NCBI GenBank assembly: GCA_020847735.1
Contig: JADLBL010000020.1
Location: 381,632 to 445,631 of the forward strand
Origin: Candidatus Eisenbacteria bacterium
GTDB lineage: Bacteria; Eisenbacteria; RBG-16-71-46
Direction of reading: 5' to 3'
DNA: 64,000 bases
Shown: positions 15,595-24,051 of the stretch, piece by piece
How the letters are laid out: every line of letters begins with the position of its first letter
Numbering within the stretch: position 1 is the stretch's first letter
Made by a program: the position numbers and the translations under genes
Notes under the pieces: model-generated
What the model saw: the letters and a program-made list of their open reading frames with translations, nothing else
What the model was told of the DNA's origin: nothing
Databases searched by the model: none

Positions 15595-16580
15595 CCCTGC
15601 CGGTGTTCCGCTGGATGCGGCCGGAATCGGTGGACGAGGTGCTCGGCCTGCTCGCGGAGCATGCCGGAGCGTGCCTGCTCGTCGCCGGCGGCACCGACGC
15701 GGTGCCGAATCTCAAGCACCGGCTGCACGAGCCGCGCGTGGTCGTGAGCCTCGCCGGCGTGAAGGAGCTGCGCCACGCGCGCGCGACGGCCGACGGCCTT
15801 GAGCTGGGGGCGCTGCTCACGCTGAGCGAACTGGCGGCGCGGGAGGAGGTCCGGCGCGACTACCCGGCGCTCGCCACGGCCGCCTCGAAGGTGGCCTCGC
15901 CGCAGATCCGCAACATGGGCACGCTGGGCGGCAACCTGTGCCTCGACACGCGCTGCACGTACTACAACCAGACCTATTTCTGGCGCGAGGCGCTCGGCTT
16001 CTGCCTGAAGAAGGACGGCGTCCGCTGCCACGTCGTGCCGGCGGGCAGGCGTTGCGTCGCCGCCCATTCCTCGGACGTCGCGCCGGTCCTGATCGCGCTC
16101 CGCGCGCAGGTCGAAATCGCCGGCCCGACGGGCCGCCGCACGATCGCGGTCGAGGACTTCTTCGTCGGCGACGGCATCCACAACAACGTGCTCGCGCCCG
16201 GCGAACTGGTGACGCGCGTCGTCGTGCCCGGCGCCTCGCGCGGCATGCGCCAGGCCTACGGCAAGCTGCGTCCGCGCGGCGCGATCGATTTCCCGATGCT
16301 GTCGGTCGCGGTCGCCGGCCGTGCCGAGGCCGGCAGGGTGACGGCGCTGCGCATCGTCGTGAGCGCGCTGGGCGCGAAGCCGCGCACGCTCGGCGGCCTC
16401 GACGCGCTCGCGGTCGGCCAGCCGCCGGGCGAAGCGCTGTTCGAGACGATCGCCGCCGCCGCCTACAAGCAGTGCAAGCCGCTCACCAACGTGCCCTACG
16501 ACGACGTCTGGCGGCACGAGATGGTGCCGGTGTTCGTCAAGCGCGCGCTGCGCGAGGCGTTCGCGGGAGACGCCGCGTGA
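15588..16580 (+). CDS. FAD subunit with HcrB-type [4Fe-4S] loop
   Basis: The medium subunit, 330 aa, has the FAD_binding_5 fold (LLVAGGTDAVPNL, NMGTLGGNLC) and the C-terminal CO-dehydrogenase flavoprotein domain. It has an inserted loop with C123, C139, C147 and C156. The spacing (16, 8, 9) equals what I recall for the four [4Fe-4S] ligands of Thauera HcrB. Neighbouring residues (DTRCTYYNQ, KCHV-like RCHVV) match too. Ordinary xanthine dehydrogenase and CO dehydrogenase FAD subunits lack this cluster, which in HcrB allows low-potential electron input. The GTG start follows GGGAGG and overlaps the large-subunit gene. Confidence 0.9.
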   Translation: MLTLPVFRWMRPESVDEVLGLLAEHAGACLLVAGGTDAVPNLKHRLHEPRVVVSLAGVKELRHARATADGLELGALLTLSELAAREEVRRDYPALATAASKVASPQIRNMGTLGGNLCLDTRCTYYNQTYFWREALGFCLKKDGVRCHVVPAGRRCVAAHSSDVAPVLIALRAQVEIAGPTGRRTIAVEDFFVGDGIHNNVLAPGELVTRVVVPGASRGMRQAYGKLRPRGAIDFPMLSVAVAGRAEAGRVTALRIVVSALGAKPRTLGGLDALAVGQPPGEALFETIAAAAYKQCKPLTNVPYDDVWRHEMVPVFVKRALREAFAGDAA

Positions 16581-17560
16581 GCCGGCGCTCCGGCGAAGCG
16601 CCCGGCGAAGCGCGGAACGAGCCGGTCCGCCGCGCGCCGGAGGCCGTCCCGGGTCCGGAGCCGGCGCACGCTTCGCTCGCCGCCTTCGGCGAGGCGCGCG
16701 AGCCCGACGTGTGGCGCACGCTGGCGCGCTGGCGCGCCGCCGGCCGCTCGTTCGCGATGCTCACCGTCATCGAGTCGCGGGGCTTCACGCCGCGCAAGGC
16801 CGCGACCCACATGCTGCTCGCGGCGGACGGCGAGACCGCGGGCAGCATCGGCGGCGGAGCGATCGAGCACGAGCTGCTGCGCGAAGCCGGCGCGATGCTC
16901 GCCTCGGGCGGGCCCGCGCGCACGGTGAGGCGGCACCTGACACAGGACCTCGGCATGTGCTGCGGCGGCGAAATGGTCGTGTTCCTCGAGCCGGTGGACG
17001 CCGCTCCACGGCTGTTCGTCTTCGGCGCCGGTTACGTGGCGCGCCCCATCGCCGCGCTGGCCGACGCCTGCGGCTTCGCCGTGACCGTCATTGACGGCCG
17101 CCCCGAGTGGGCGAGCGCCGGTCGCTTCCCCGGCGTGGCGGTCCGCTGCGAGGACCCCGAGTCGGCCGCCCGGACGCTCGAGACGACGCCGGAGGACTAC
17201 GCCGTCGTCGTCACGCACGATCACGCGCTCGACCAGCGCGTGGTGAAGCGGCTGCTGGCGCGTCCGCTGCGCTTCACCGGCATGATCGGCAGCCTCGCCA
17301 AGCAGCGGAAGTTCGCGCTGCGGCTGTCGGCCGCCGGCTTCACGGCCGAGCAGATCGCGCGACTGCGCACCCCGCTCGGCGTTTCGATCGGCGCGCAGAC
17401 GCCCGAGGAGATCGCCGTCAGCGTGCTCGGCGAGCTGATCGCGGTGCGCCGCGGCGCGACGCCGGAGAAGGGCTGGACGCCCCGGCCGCGCGAGGCGGCG
17501 GCTCGCGCCGAAACCCCCACCCCGGCGCTCGCGGCGGGCGCGAAGGGAGATCCGGCATGA
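16577..17560 (+). CDS. xdhC: Molybdoenzyme maturation factor XdhC
   Basis: XdhC-type chaperones bind molybdenum cofactor, aid its sulfuration and insert it into xanthine-dehydrogenase-family enzymes. The 327-residue protein has the N-terminal XdhC/CoxI domain (LTVIESRGFTPRKAATHML, GSIGGGAIEHE, LGMCCGGEMVVFLEP) and a C-terminal Rossmann domain (LFVFGAGYVARPIAALA, VVTHDHALD, FTGMIGSLAKQRKF). The start GTG overlaps the FAD-subunit stop (GTGA), and the stop overlaps the MocA-like gene (ATGA). An Ala/Arg-rich N-terminal extension of about 40 residues precedes the conserved domain. Confidence 0.93.
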   Translation: MSRRSGEAPGEARNEPVRRAPEAVPGPEPAHASLAAFGEAREPDVWRTLARWRAAGRSFAMLTVIESRGFTPRKAATHMLLAADGETAGSIGGGAIEHELLREAGAMLASGGPARTVRRHLTQDLGMCCGGEMVVFLEPVDAAPRLFVFGAGYVARPIAALADACGFAVTVIDGRPEWASAGRFPGVAVRCEDPESAARTLETTPEDYAVVVTHDHALDQRVVKRLLARPLRFTGMIGSLAKQRKFALRLSAAGFTAEQIARLRTPLGVSIGAQTPEEIAVSVLGELIAVRRGATPEKGWTPRPREAAARAETPTPALAAGAKGDPA

Positions 17561-18225
17561 ACGTCGGCGTGCTGCTGGCGGCCGGCGCCTCGGTCCGAAT
17601 GGGGGCGCCCAAGGCCAACGTGAAGTGGAAGGGAAGGAGCTTTCTCACCAGCGGCACGCTGGCCCTGTGGGCGAGCTGCGATCACGTCGTGATCGTACTG
17701 GGCGCGAAGGCGCGCGAAGTGCGGGAGGCCGCCGAGGCGGAGTTCGGCGCGCTGGTCGCCCGTGGCGCGCTGAGCCCGCTGGTGCACGCCGCGCGCGACA
17801 AGGGTTCCCGCGGGCTCGAGGCGTCGTTCGTGGTCAACACGCGCTGGGCGCGCGGCATGCTGTCGAGCGCGCAGTTCGGCATCGCCGAAGCGCTGCGCCT
17901 GAAGCCCGGCGCGGTCCTGGTCCTGCCCGTGGATCACCCGGAAGTGAAGCCGGCGACGGTCGCGCAGCTGGGCGCGATGATGTCCGAGGCGCTCGGCGCC
18001 TTCGGCGGCCGCTCGCGGGAGGGCTTCGCCTACGCGCTCGTGCCCCGCTGCCGCGGCCGGCGCGGACACCCGCTGGCGCTCTCGCCCGCGCTCGCCCGCG
18101 CCGTCGCGCGCGACCGGCAGGCGCGCGATCTCGCGGACGCCGCGCGCCGCCATGCGCGCCTCATCGGCTACCTCGACGTGGCGGACCCCGGCGTGGTCCG
18201 CAATCGCAACACGCCGCGAGGCTGA
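17557..18225 (+). CDS. MocA-like nucleotidyltransferase (molybdenum cofactor cytidylyltransferase family)
   Basis: The 222-residue GT-A-fold nucleotidyltransferase has the nucleotide motif VLLAAGASVRMGAPK at the N-terminus and LPVDHPEV, the metal-binding aspartate region. In xanthine-dehydrogenase operons such proteins cytidylylate molybdopterin (MocA) to form the MCD cofactor. It lacks the KLL stretch usual in MocA after the PK dipeptide, and has a basic C-terminal half, so specificity could differ. Translation is coupled to xdhC through an ATGA overlap. Confidence 0.82.
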   Translation: MNVGVLLAAGASVRMGAPKANVKWKGRSFLTSGTLALWASCDHVVIVLGAKAREVREAAEAEFGALVARGALSPLVHAARDKGSRGLEASFVVNTRWARGMLSSAQFGIAEALRLKPGAVLVLPVDHPEVKPATVAQLGAMMSEALGAFGGRSREGFAYALVPRCRGRRGHPLALSPALARAVARDRQARDLADAARRHARLIGYLDVADPGVVRNRNTPRG

Positions 18226-18235
18226 GGCCCGCCGG

Positions 18236-18667
18236 ATGCGCCGCGAGAAGAGGATTCGGCGGACCGTCCTCGGGCTGCTGTCGGGATCACTCTGGGGCGG
18301 TCTCGCCTGGCTCATCGGCCACCGGGCGATGGGGCCGCCGGTAACGTACGGCGTCTGGGCCTCGCCGGTGATCGGCGCGCTGGTCGCGCTGGCGTTCGGG
18401 AACTGGCCGCGCTTTTCGCTCGCGTGGCGCGTCGGCCTCGCACTCGCGAGTCTTTACTTCGGCGCCGCGCTTTTCGGGCTCGCCGTCGGGGCCGCCGACG
18501 CGCTGCGCGTCCTGAGCGGCCCGCATGCCATGCGGGCGCCCTTCGCCGTCGTGGCCCAGGACGTGTACGGCACACTCTGGGGTCTCACGCTCCTGGGCTG
18601 GTTCGTCCCCCTGTGGCCGCTGGCCTACCTGAACCACGCGGTGATCGCCCGGCTCACCGAAGAGTAG
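18236..18667 (+). CDS. Small four-helix membrane protein, unknown function
   Basis: The 143-residue protein starts with a basic MRREKRIRRT and then has about four hydrophobic segments (roughly residues 12-28, 38-54, 64-86 and 110-132). I do not recognise a family. It begins 10 nt after the MocA-like gene and ends the molybdoenzyme operon, so co-expression is likely. A role in the operon, such as membrane docking of the enzyme or electron delivery, is only a guess. Confidence 0.7.
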   Translation: MRREKRIRRTVLGLLSGSLWGGLAWLIGHRAMGPPVTYGVWASPVIGALVALAFGNWPRFSLAWRVGLALASLYFGAALFGLAVGAADALRVLSGPHAMRAPFAVVAQDVYGTLWGLTLLGWFVPLWPLAYLNHAVIARLTEE

Positions 18668-18688
18668 GAACGAGGCGGCTCCGGGCGC

Positions 18689-19036
18689 TCAGCCGCCCGC
18701 GCGCCCGGTGCACCACAGCTCGCCGCCGCGCTCCTCGACCGCGAGCGCGGTGAGCGTGCCGCCGGCGCACGGGCCGCCCTGGCAGCGGCCCGTGTCCGGC
18801 GCGTAGCGGGCGCCGTGGTGGCAGCAGACGAGCGCGTCGAACGCCTCGTCGAAGAAGCGCCCGTCGCCGAAATCGAGCGGCAGCGATTCGTGCCGGCAGA
18901 CGTTGAGGTAGGCGTGCACGGCGCCGCGCCAGCGGACGGCGAAGGCGTCGTACGCAAGGCCGTCGAGCGTCACGCGAAAGCGCAGTCCGTCGCCCTCGTG
19001 CAGGGAAGCGGACCTCGCGATCCGGACGCCGCTCAC
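18689..19036 (-). CDS. Rieske [2Fe-2S] ferredoxin-like protein
   Basis: The 115-residue soluble protein has the Rieske ligands C47 and H49 (VCRHESLPL) and C71 and H74 (CCHHGARY), followed by a typical proline/glycine loop (CQGGPCAGG). It resembles ferredoxin components of ring-hydroxylating dioxygenases and NirD-like proteins. There is no oxygenase or reductase beside it. The GTG start overlaps the stop of the MocR regulator (GTGA), so it is expressed with the regulator. It converges on the small membrane-protein gene with only 21 nt between the stops. Confidence 0.88.
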   Translation of the reverse strand: MSGVRIARSASLHEGDGLRFRVTLDGLAYDAFAVRWRGAVHAYLNVCRHESLPLDFGDGRFFDEAFDALVCCHHGARYAPDTGRCQGGPCAGGTLTALAVEERGGELWCTGRAGG

Positions 19037-20565
19037 GCGCGCACGAACGTGCGGGCCTGCACCGCGCGCACGCAGGCCGCGACGGTCTGGATCCCGTGTT
19101 CGATGGCGGCCTCGTCGCTGCCGGTGAAGCCGAGGATGAGCCCGCCGCGCTCGCCGTTCTGCATCGCGTACTCCGAGAGCGGCAGGCACTGGATGCCGGC
19201 GCGGGCGACCTCGGCGCCCGCCTCGAGGTCGTCCACCCCGGGCGGCAGCCACGCCACGCGGCTCATGCCGCCCTCGCCCTCGTCCACCTCGAGCACGTCC
19301 CCGGCGTGCACGCGCACCGCCCGCAGCAGCGCCGCGAGCCGCGCGCCGTACAGCGTGCGCATGCGCCGGATGTGCCGGGCGAAATGGCCCTCGTTCATGA
19401 AGTCGGCGAGCACCGCCTGCGAAAGCCCGGGAGACTGCCGGTCCACGAGCACGCGGGCGCGGACGAGCACGGACACGAGGTCGGAGGGCGCGACGACGTA
19501 ACCGATCCGCAACGAGGAGAACAGCACCTTGCTGAACGTTCCGACGTAGATCACGCGGTCCGAAGGGTCGATGCCCTGCAGCGAGGCGAGCGGCCGGCCG
19601 CGGTAGCGGTACTCGCTGGCGTTGTCGTCCTCGAGGATCCAGGCGCCGGTGCGCTCCGCCCACTGCGTCAGCGCCATTCGGCGTCCGAGCGTCATCGTCA
19701 CCCCGAGCGGGTTCTGGTGCGAGGGCGTGCAGTAGACGAGCCGCGCGTTCGGGGCGCGTTCGATGCCCGCCGAGACCACCAGGCCGTCGGAGTCCACCGG
19801 CACCGGCACGGGGACGGCGGCGTGCGCCTGCAGCGTGGCGCGGGCGCCGAAGTAGCCGGGGTCCTCGAACCACACCTCGTCGCCGCGATCCAGCAGCATG
19901 CGGACCGTCAGGTCCACGCCGTGCTGCGAACCGTTGACGATGATGACGTGCTCGGGGCCGCAGCGGGCGCCCCGGCTCGCGGACAGGTGCGCGGCGATGG
20001 CCTCGCGCAGCGGCAGGTAGCCCTGCGGGTCGTCGTACGACAACTGGCGCACCGAGGCGCGGCGAAGGCGCCGGTCGTAGAGCCGCCGCCAGATCTTCAT
20101 CGGGAAGTGGTCGAGCGCCGGCAGGCCGGGTCGGAAGGCGTTGGCGACCGTGCGCAGTGGATGGCGCAGGATGGGAGCGTCGGCGATGCGGCGGCCGCGC
20201 GCCGACAACGAGCGCGGCGTGCCCGGGAGACCCGCGTCCCCGGGGCGGGCCACGCTCGCCTCGGGCGCCGGCGACTCCGGCGTCATCGCCTCCGGAATCG
20301 AACGCGCGACGAAAGTGCCGGAGCCGGCACGGCTCTCGATGTATCCTTCGGCGAGCAGCTGGCCGTAGGCGCTGAGCACCGTGTTGCGCGAGATGCGCGA
20401 GACGCTCGCGAACTCGCGGCTCGCGGGCAATCGCGAGCCGGCCCCGAGCCGGCCGCTCAGGATGGCGCGGCGGAGCTCCTCGTACAGCTGGCGGTGGAGC
20501 GCCTCGGGCGCCTCGGGGTCGAGCGAGACGGCGCGGAAGCTCGAAATGGATGGTCTTCGCGGCAT
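19033..20565 (-). CDS. MocR family transcriptional regulator (GntR HTH fused to aminotransferase fold)
   Basis: The 510-residue protein has an N-terminal winged helix of the GntR type (about 20-90; LPASREFASVSRISRNTV) and a PLP-dependent fold-type I aminotransferase-like domain. The lysine lies in YVGTFSKVLFSSLRIGYV. MocR proteins such as PdxR and GabR use PLP as a sensor. The targets here are unknown; the overlapping Rieske gene and the divergent LOG-like gene are the obvious candidates. A -10-like TAGAGT (20618-20613, minus) lies about 50 nt upstream of the ATG. Confidence 0.92.
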   Translation of the reverse strand: MPRRPSISSFRAVSLDPEAPEALHRQLYEELRRAILSGRLGAGSRLPASREFASVSRISRNTVLSAYGQLLAEGYIESRAGSGTFVARSIPEAMTPESPAPEASVARPGDAGLPGTPRSLSARGRRIADAPILRHPLRTVANAFRPGLPALDHFPMKIWRRLYDRRLRRASVRQLSYDDPQGYLPLREAIAAHLSASRGARCGPEHVIIVNGSQHGVDLTVRMLLDRGDEVWFEDPGYFGARATLQAHAAVPVPVPVDSDGLVVSAGIERAPNARLVYCTPSHQNPLGVTMTLGRRMALTQWAERTGAWILEDDNASEYRYRGRPLASLQGIDPSDRVIYVGTFSKVLFSSLRIGYVVAPSDLVSVLVRARVLVDRQSPGLSQAVLADFMNEGHFARHIRRMRTLYGARLAALLRAVRVHAGDVLEVDEGEGGMSRVAWLPPGVDDLEAGAEVARAGIQCLPLSEYAMQNGERGGLILGFTGSDEAAIEHGIQTVAACVRAVQARTFVRA

Positions 20566-20704
20566 GTTCGATTCCGGGGGAGTCGTTGGGACCGGTTGGA
20601 TCTCGGCCCGGCACTCTAGCCATTTCGCCGGCCGCTATCCACCCGTGAATGCGGTCTGTCAGAAAGCCGGGCGTCATAGCGTCCCGCGCGAGGGAGAGTG
20701 ATAG

Positions 20705-21286
20705 ATGGCACCATTCCCGCGGCAGCCGGTGGTGGCGGTCTTCGGCAGCAGCACGATCGGCGAGGGCGACCCGGCCTATGCCGGGGTCGTCGCGCTCGGA
20801 TCGGAGCTGGCGAGAGCCGGGTTTGCGGTGATGAGCGGCGGCTACGGCGGCGCCATGGCGGCGGTCTCGCGCGGCGCCCACGAGGCCGGCGGCCACGTGA
20901 TCGGGGTGACCGTCGAGCTCTTCGAGCGGCGCGGGCCGGTGAATCCATGGGTTCGCGAGCGGGTCCACACCCCGGACCTCCACGAACGCCTGCGGCACCT
21001 GGTGCGCACGGCCGACGCGTTCATCGCCGTGAATGGCAGCATCGGCACGCTCTCCGAACTGTTCCTGACCTGGACGCTGCTCAGCGTGAGCGCCCGCCCG
21101 CCCGCGCCGCTCGTGCTGATGGGCGAGCACTGGCACGGCTGGCTCGCGGCGCAACGCGCGCCCGGGCTGGTGCCGGGTCACCTGTTCGGATTCGTCGAGG
21201 TCGCCGACACGCCGCGGGCGGCCGCGCAGTCGGTCGCCGCCGCGCTCGCCCGCTCGCGCGCGGCAAGTCCGGAGTCCTCACGCTGA
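20705..21286 (+). CDS. LOG family / TIGR00725-like nucleotide-binding protein
   Basis: The 193-residue Rossmann-like protein has VAVFGSST at the N-terminus and MSGGYGGAMAAVSRGA, which corresponds to the phosphate loop of LOG proteins. The second signature, normally PGGxGTxxE, reads VNGSIGTLSEL, so the Pro-Gly-Gly is lost although GTxxE is kept. LOG enzymes release cytokinin bases from riboside monophosphates, and related proteins include molybdenum-cofactor carrier proteins. The altered loop makes classical phosphoribohydrolase activity uncertain. A GGGAGAG lies 4 nt before the ATG. It is divergent from the MocR gene. Confidence 0.8.
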   Translation: MAPFPRQPVVAVFGSSTIGEGDPAYAGVVALGSELARAGFAVMSGGYGGAMAAVSRGAHEAGGHVIGVTVELFERRGPVNPWVRERVHTPDLHERLRHLVRTADAFIAVNGSIGTLSELFLTWTLLSVSARPPAPLVLMGEHWHGWLAAQRAPGLVPGHLFGFVEVADTPRAAAQSVAAALARSRAASPESSR

Positions 21287-21529
21287 GGAGCGGCGCCGGA
21301 TCCCGCGCCTCCGCCGCCGGACGCCCGCGGCCTGCCCTCCTCCCGCGGCCGGCGGGCCGCGCGCTTCTCGCCCCCGCGCGCCTGCGGTACATTGCGCGCC
21401 ACCGGACCGCGGCGCGACGTCACAACGACGCTTGCGCCGTCCCGGCAGGTCCGTGTGTACCGCCCGCCGGAGCGGGACGGCCGAGCCACGCGAGGCGCAC
21501 CGCGCCCCGCAGCCTGCGAAGGAGTCGCC

Positions 21530-22327
21530 ATGGGCACCGCGCCCGCCGAGACCCGTGAACTGAAGATCGTCCGCGAGCCGAAGGTCTACCTCGTCGGGCG
21601 GCAGGTGGTGAGCGACGCCGACGTGGATCGCTTTCTCGCCGACGAGGAACTCAGCTGGCAGACCGACACCGAGGTCGGGGCCGAGCGGCTCGCCGAACTC
21701 GCGGGCCGCGTCTGCTACATGTCGTACGGCAAGGGCCGCAAGACCAACGCCGAGTTCGTCGGACACATCATCGACGTCGGGCACGGCTCGGTGCTCGAGC
21801 ACGGCGTGTGGAGCTTCCTGTTCACCGGCGTCTCGCGCTCGTTCACGCACGAGCTCATCCGGCACCGGCACTTTTCCTACTCGCAGCTCTCGCAGCGCTA
21901 CGTGGACGAGTCGGACTCCGACTACGTCGAGCCGGACGTGATCGCCGCCGATCCGGCGCTGCACGCCGCCTGGTGCGAGGCCGTGAACGCCGCGCGCGCG
22001 GGTTACGACCGACTGGTCTCGGGGCTCGAGGCGAAGTTCACCGACGTGGCCGACCGCACGCTGCGCCGCAAGATGGCGCGGCAGGCGGCGCGTTCGGTGC
22101 TGCCGAACGCCACCGAGACGAAGATCTTCGTGACCGCCAACGCCCGTGCGCTGCGGCACTTCATCGAGCTGCGCGGCAGCGAGCACGCCGAGGTGGAGAT
22201 CCGCAAGGTCGCGGTCGAGCTGCTGCGCATCATGCAAAAGGAGGCGCCCAGCATCTTCCGGGACTACACCCTGGTCACCCTGCCCGACGGCACGCTCGCG
22301 ACGCATACCGAGCACGTGAAGGTCTGA
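21530..22327 (+). CDS. thyX: Flavin-dependent thymidylate synthase ThyX
   Basis: ThyX makes dTMP from dUMP with methylene-tetrahydrofolate, using FAD and NADPH. The 265-residue protein holds the ThyX signature RHRHFSYSQLSQRY (RHR-x7-S type), the upstream GHGSVLEHG segment and the C-terminal LPNATETKIFVTANARAL and HAEVEIRKVA. GAAGGAG lies 5 nt before the ATG. The 243 nt between the LOG-like gene and this start hold no gene. The only promoter-like element there is a -10-type TACATT at 21388-21393 with a weak -35. No classical thyA is in the window. Confidence 0.96.
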   Translation: MGTAPAETRELKIVREPKVYLVGRQVVSDADVDRFLADEELSWQTDTEVGAERLAELAGRVCYMSYGKGRKTNAEFVGHIIDVGHGSVLEHGVWSFLFTGVSRSFTHELIRHRHFSYSQLSQRYVDESDSDYVEPDVIAADPALHAAWCEAVNAARAGYDRLVSGLEAKFTDVADRTLRRKMARQAARSVLPNATETKIFVTANARALRHFIELRGSEHAEVEIRKVAVELLRIMQKEAPSIFRDYTLVTLPDGTLATHTEHVKV

Positions 22328-22356
22328 ATCCGGGCCGCGCGCCCGGTGCCGGTTCC

Positions 22357-23184
22357 ATGAGCGACGACGCGCGGACGACGCCGGCGATGGTCGAGCGGCG
22401 GCCCGTCCATCGCATGAGCGGGGGCGGGTGGGAGCGCGCCGACGATGCCGTGGCCCGCGAGCGCGCGCTCGAGATTCGCGTGGACGGTCGCGCGCTTTCG
22501 GTGACGCTCTGCACGCCGGGCCACGACGAGGATCTCGCCCTCGGGTTCCTCGCGGGCGAGGGACTGCTCGAGCGCGCGACCGACGTGGTCTCGCTGACCC
22601 TCGCACCCGCGGAGCACACCGACCAGCCGGACCTGCTCGAGGTGCGTCTTGCGCCCGGAGTGGCGCTCGACTGGTCGAAGCTGGAGCGCAACTTCGTCTC
22701 CACCTCCGCGTGCGGACTCTGCGGCCGCGCCCATCTGGAATCGCTGCGCTCGGGTCTGGCCGCCGCGGCCGGCTCGGCCCGCTTCTCCGCGGGTTCGATC
22801 CTCGCGTTGCCCGAGCGCCTGCGCACCGGGCAGGCCGCGTTCGCCCAGACGGGCGGTCTGCATGCCGCCGCCTGGTGCGACGCGGCGCTCGTGCCGGGCG
22901 TGCTGCGCGAGGATGTCGGACGCCACAACGCGGTGGACAAGGTCTGCGGATGGCTGCTGCGCACGGGCCGCCACGGCGCCGGCGAGGGCCTGCTGTGGGT
23001 GAGCGGTCGCGCCGGCGCCGAACTCGTCCTGAAGGCCGCGCGCGCCCGCCTTCCCGCGCTCGCCGCCGTCGGCGCGCCCACGACGCTGGCCGTGGACCTC
23101 GCGGAAGCGGCGGGGCTGACGCTCATCGGCTTCCTGCGCGACGGCCGCATGAACGTTTACTCGGGCGTGGACCGGATCGTGTAG
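22357..23184 (+). CDS. fdhD: Formate dehydrogenase accessory sulfurtransferase FdhD
   Basis: FdhD transfers sulfur from a cysteine desulfurase to the molybdenum/tungsten bis-MGD cofactor so that formate dehydrogenase becomes active. The 275-residue protein has the catalytic loop STSACGLCG with C119 and C122, the entry segment HDEDLALGFLAGEGL and the cofactor-binding DVGRHNAVDK and VSGRAGAELVLKA. It starts 29 nt after thyX. No formate dehydrogenase gene is in this window, so the client enzyme lies elsewhere. Confidence 0.95.
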   Translation: MSDDARTTPAMVERRPVHRMSGGGWERADDAVARERALEIRVDGRALSVTLCTPGHDEDLALGFLAGEGLLERATDVVSLTLAPAEHTDQPDLLEVRLAPGVALDWSKLERNFVSTSACGLCGRAHLESLRSGLAAAAGSARFSAGSILALPERLRTGQAAFAQTGGLHAAAWCDAALVPGVLREDVGRHNAVDKVCGWLLRTGRHGAGEGLLWVSGRAGAELVLKAARARLPALAAVGAPTTLAVDLAEAAGLTLIGFLRDGRMNVYSGVDRIV

Positions 23185-23366
23185 CGAGCGCTGCCGGCTC
23201 GGGCGGCACCCGGCCACGGGGGCCTCCGCGGCCGCGCCGACAGCCCGATGCGCCGATCCCGCGAGGTAAATGTCCGCGCCGGCGCGGCCGATAACCTCCC
23301 GGATGCGGGGGCCGCCCGAAGGCCCGCGAGGCTCCCGCGCGCAACGACCCGACGCGAGGTGCTCCG

Positions 23367-24014
23367 ATGCCCATGCCCGCGACCCTGACCTCCGACCTCA
23401 TCTGGCTGGCGGTGCTCGTCCTGTTGCTCGTCTCCTGGACCGTGATCCGGCCGGTGGTCGGCTTCCTCTTCGGGCGCGGAATTTCGCGGCGCGCTCTCGC
23501 GGCCCAGCCCGACACGATCCACCTCGAACCCTGCACGGATTCCGAGTGGGCCGACCTCGCCCGGCGCGACCGGGTCACGGCCGAGCTCGAAGGACTCGGA
23601 TTCGGCGACGCGGGCTGCTTCGCCGTGCGTGAGCTGCCGGGGGTGAGGCTGCGGCTCTTCGCCCGCGAGGCCGATGCGACGTACGCCGCCTACTACGAGC
23701 ACCCCCGCGCCCGCGCATGGTTCGAGTACGTTTGCCGCTTCACCGACGGCTCGAGCTGCACCTGGACGACGCTGCGTCCGACCGGGGTGGCCGAGCGTCC
23801 CGGCCACCCGGTGCGTCATCTGCCGAACGCGAGCGCCGCCTCGCTGTGGAAGTGCGTGACGCGCGAGCGTCCGGCCCGGCCCGCGCAGCACGCCTCGGTG
23901 GATGAGGCGGCCGCCGACTTCGAACACGCGTGGGCGGACGGCATCGCCTGGCGCAAGGGCAGGGGAGCGTCCCGCACCGAGGTCGCGCAGGTCGCGATGC
24001 GCAAGGCGGCGTAG
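23367..24014 (+). CDS. Membrane-anchored protein of unknown function
   Basis: The 215-residue protein has one N-terminal transmembrane segment (about residues 9-33, LIWLAVLVLLLVSWTVI) followed by a soluble domain rich in aromatic residues (YAAYYEHPRARAWFEYVCRF). I do not recognise a family. The repeated Trp/Tyr/Phe pattern and a CTW segment suggest a compact alpha/beta domain. It stands alone between fdhD and a convergent gene; a GATAAC (23290-23295) upstream could be a -10 box. Confidence 0.7.
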   Translation: MPMPATLTSDLIWLAVLVLLLVSWTVIRPVVGFLFGRGISRRALAAQPDTIHLEPCTDSEWADLARRDRVTAELEGLGFGDAGCFAVRELPGVRLRLFAREADATYAAYYEHPRARAWFEYVCRFTDGSSCTWTTLRPTGVAERPGHPVRHLPNASAASLWKCVTRERPARPAQHASVDEAAADFEHAWADGIAWRKGRGASRTEVAQVAMRKAA

Positions 24015-24051
24015 CCGACGGGCCCGGCGTGCCGGCGGCTTCGCGGGCCGG

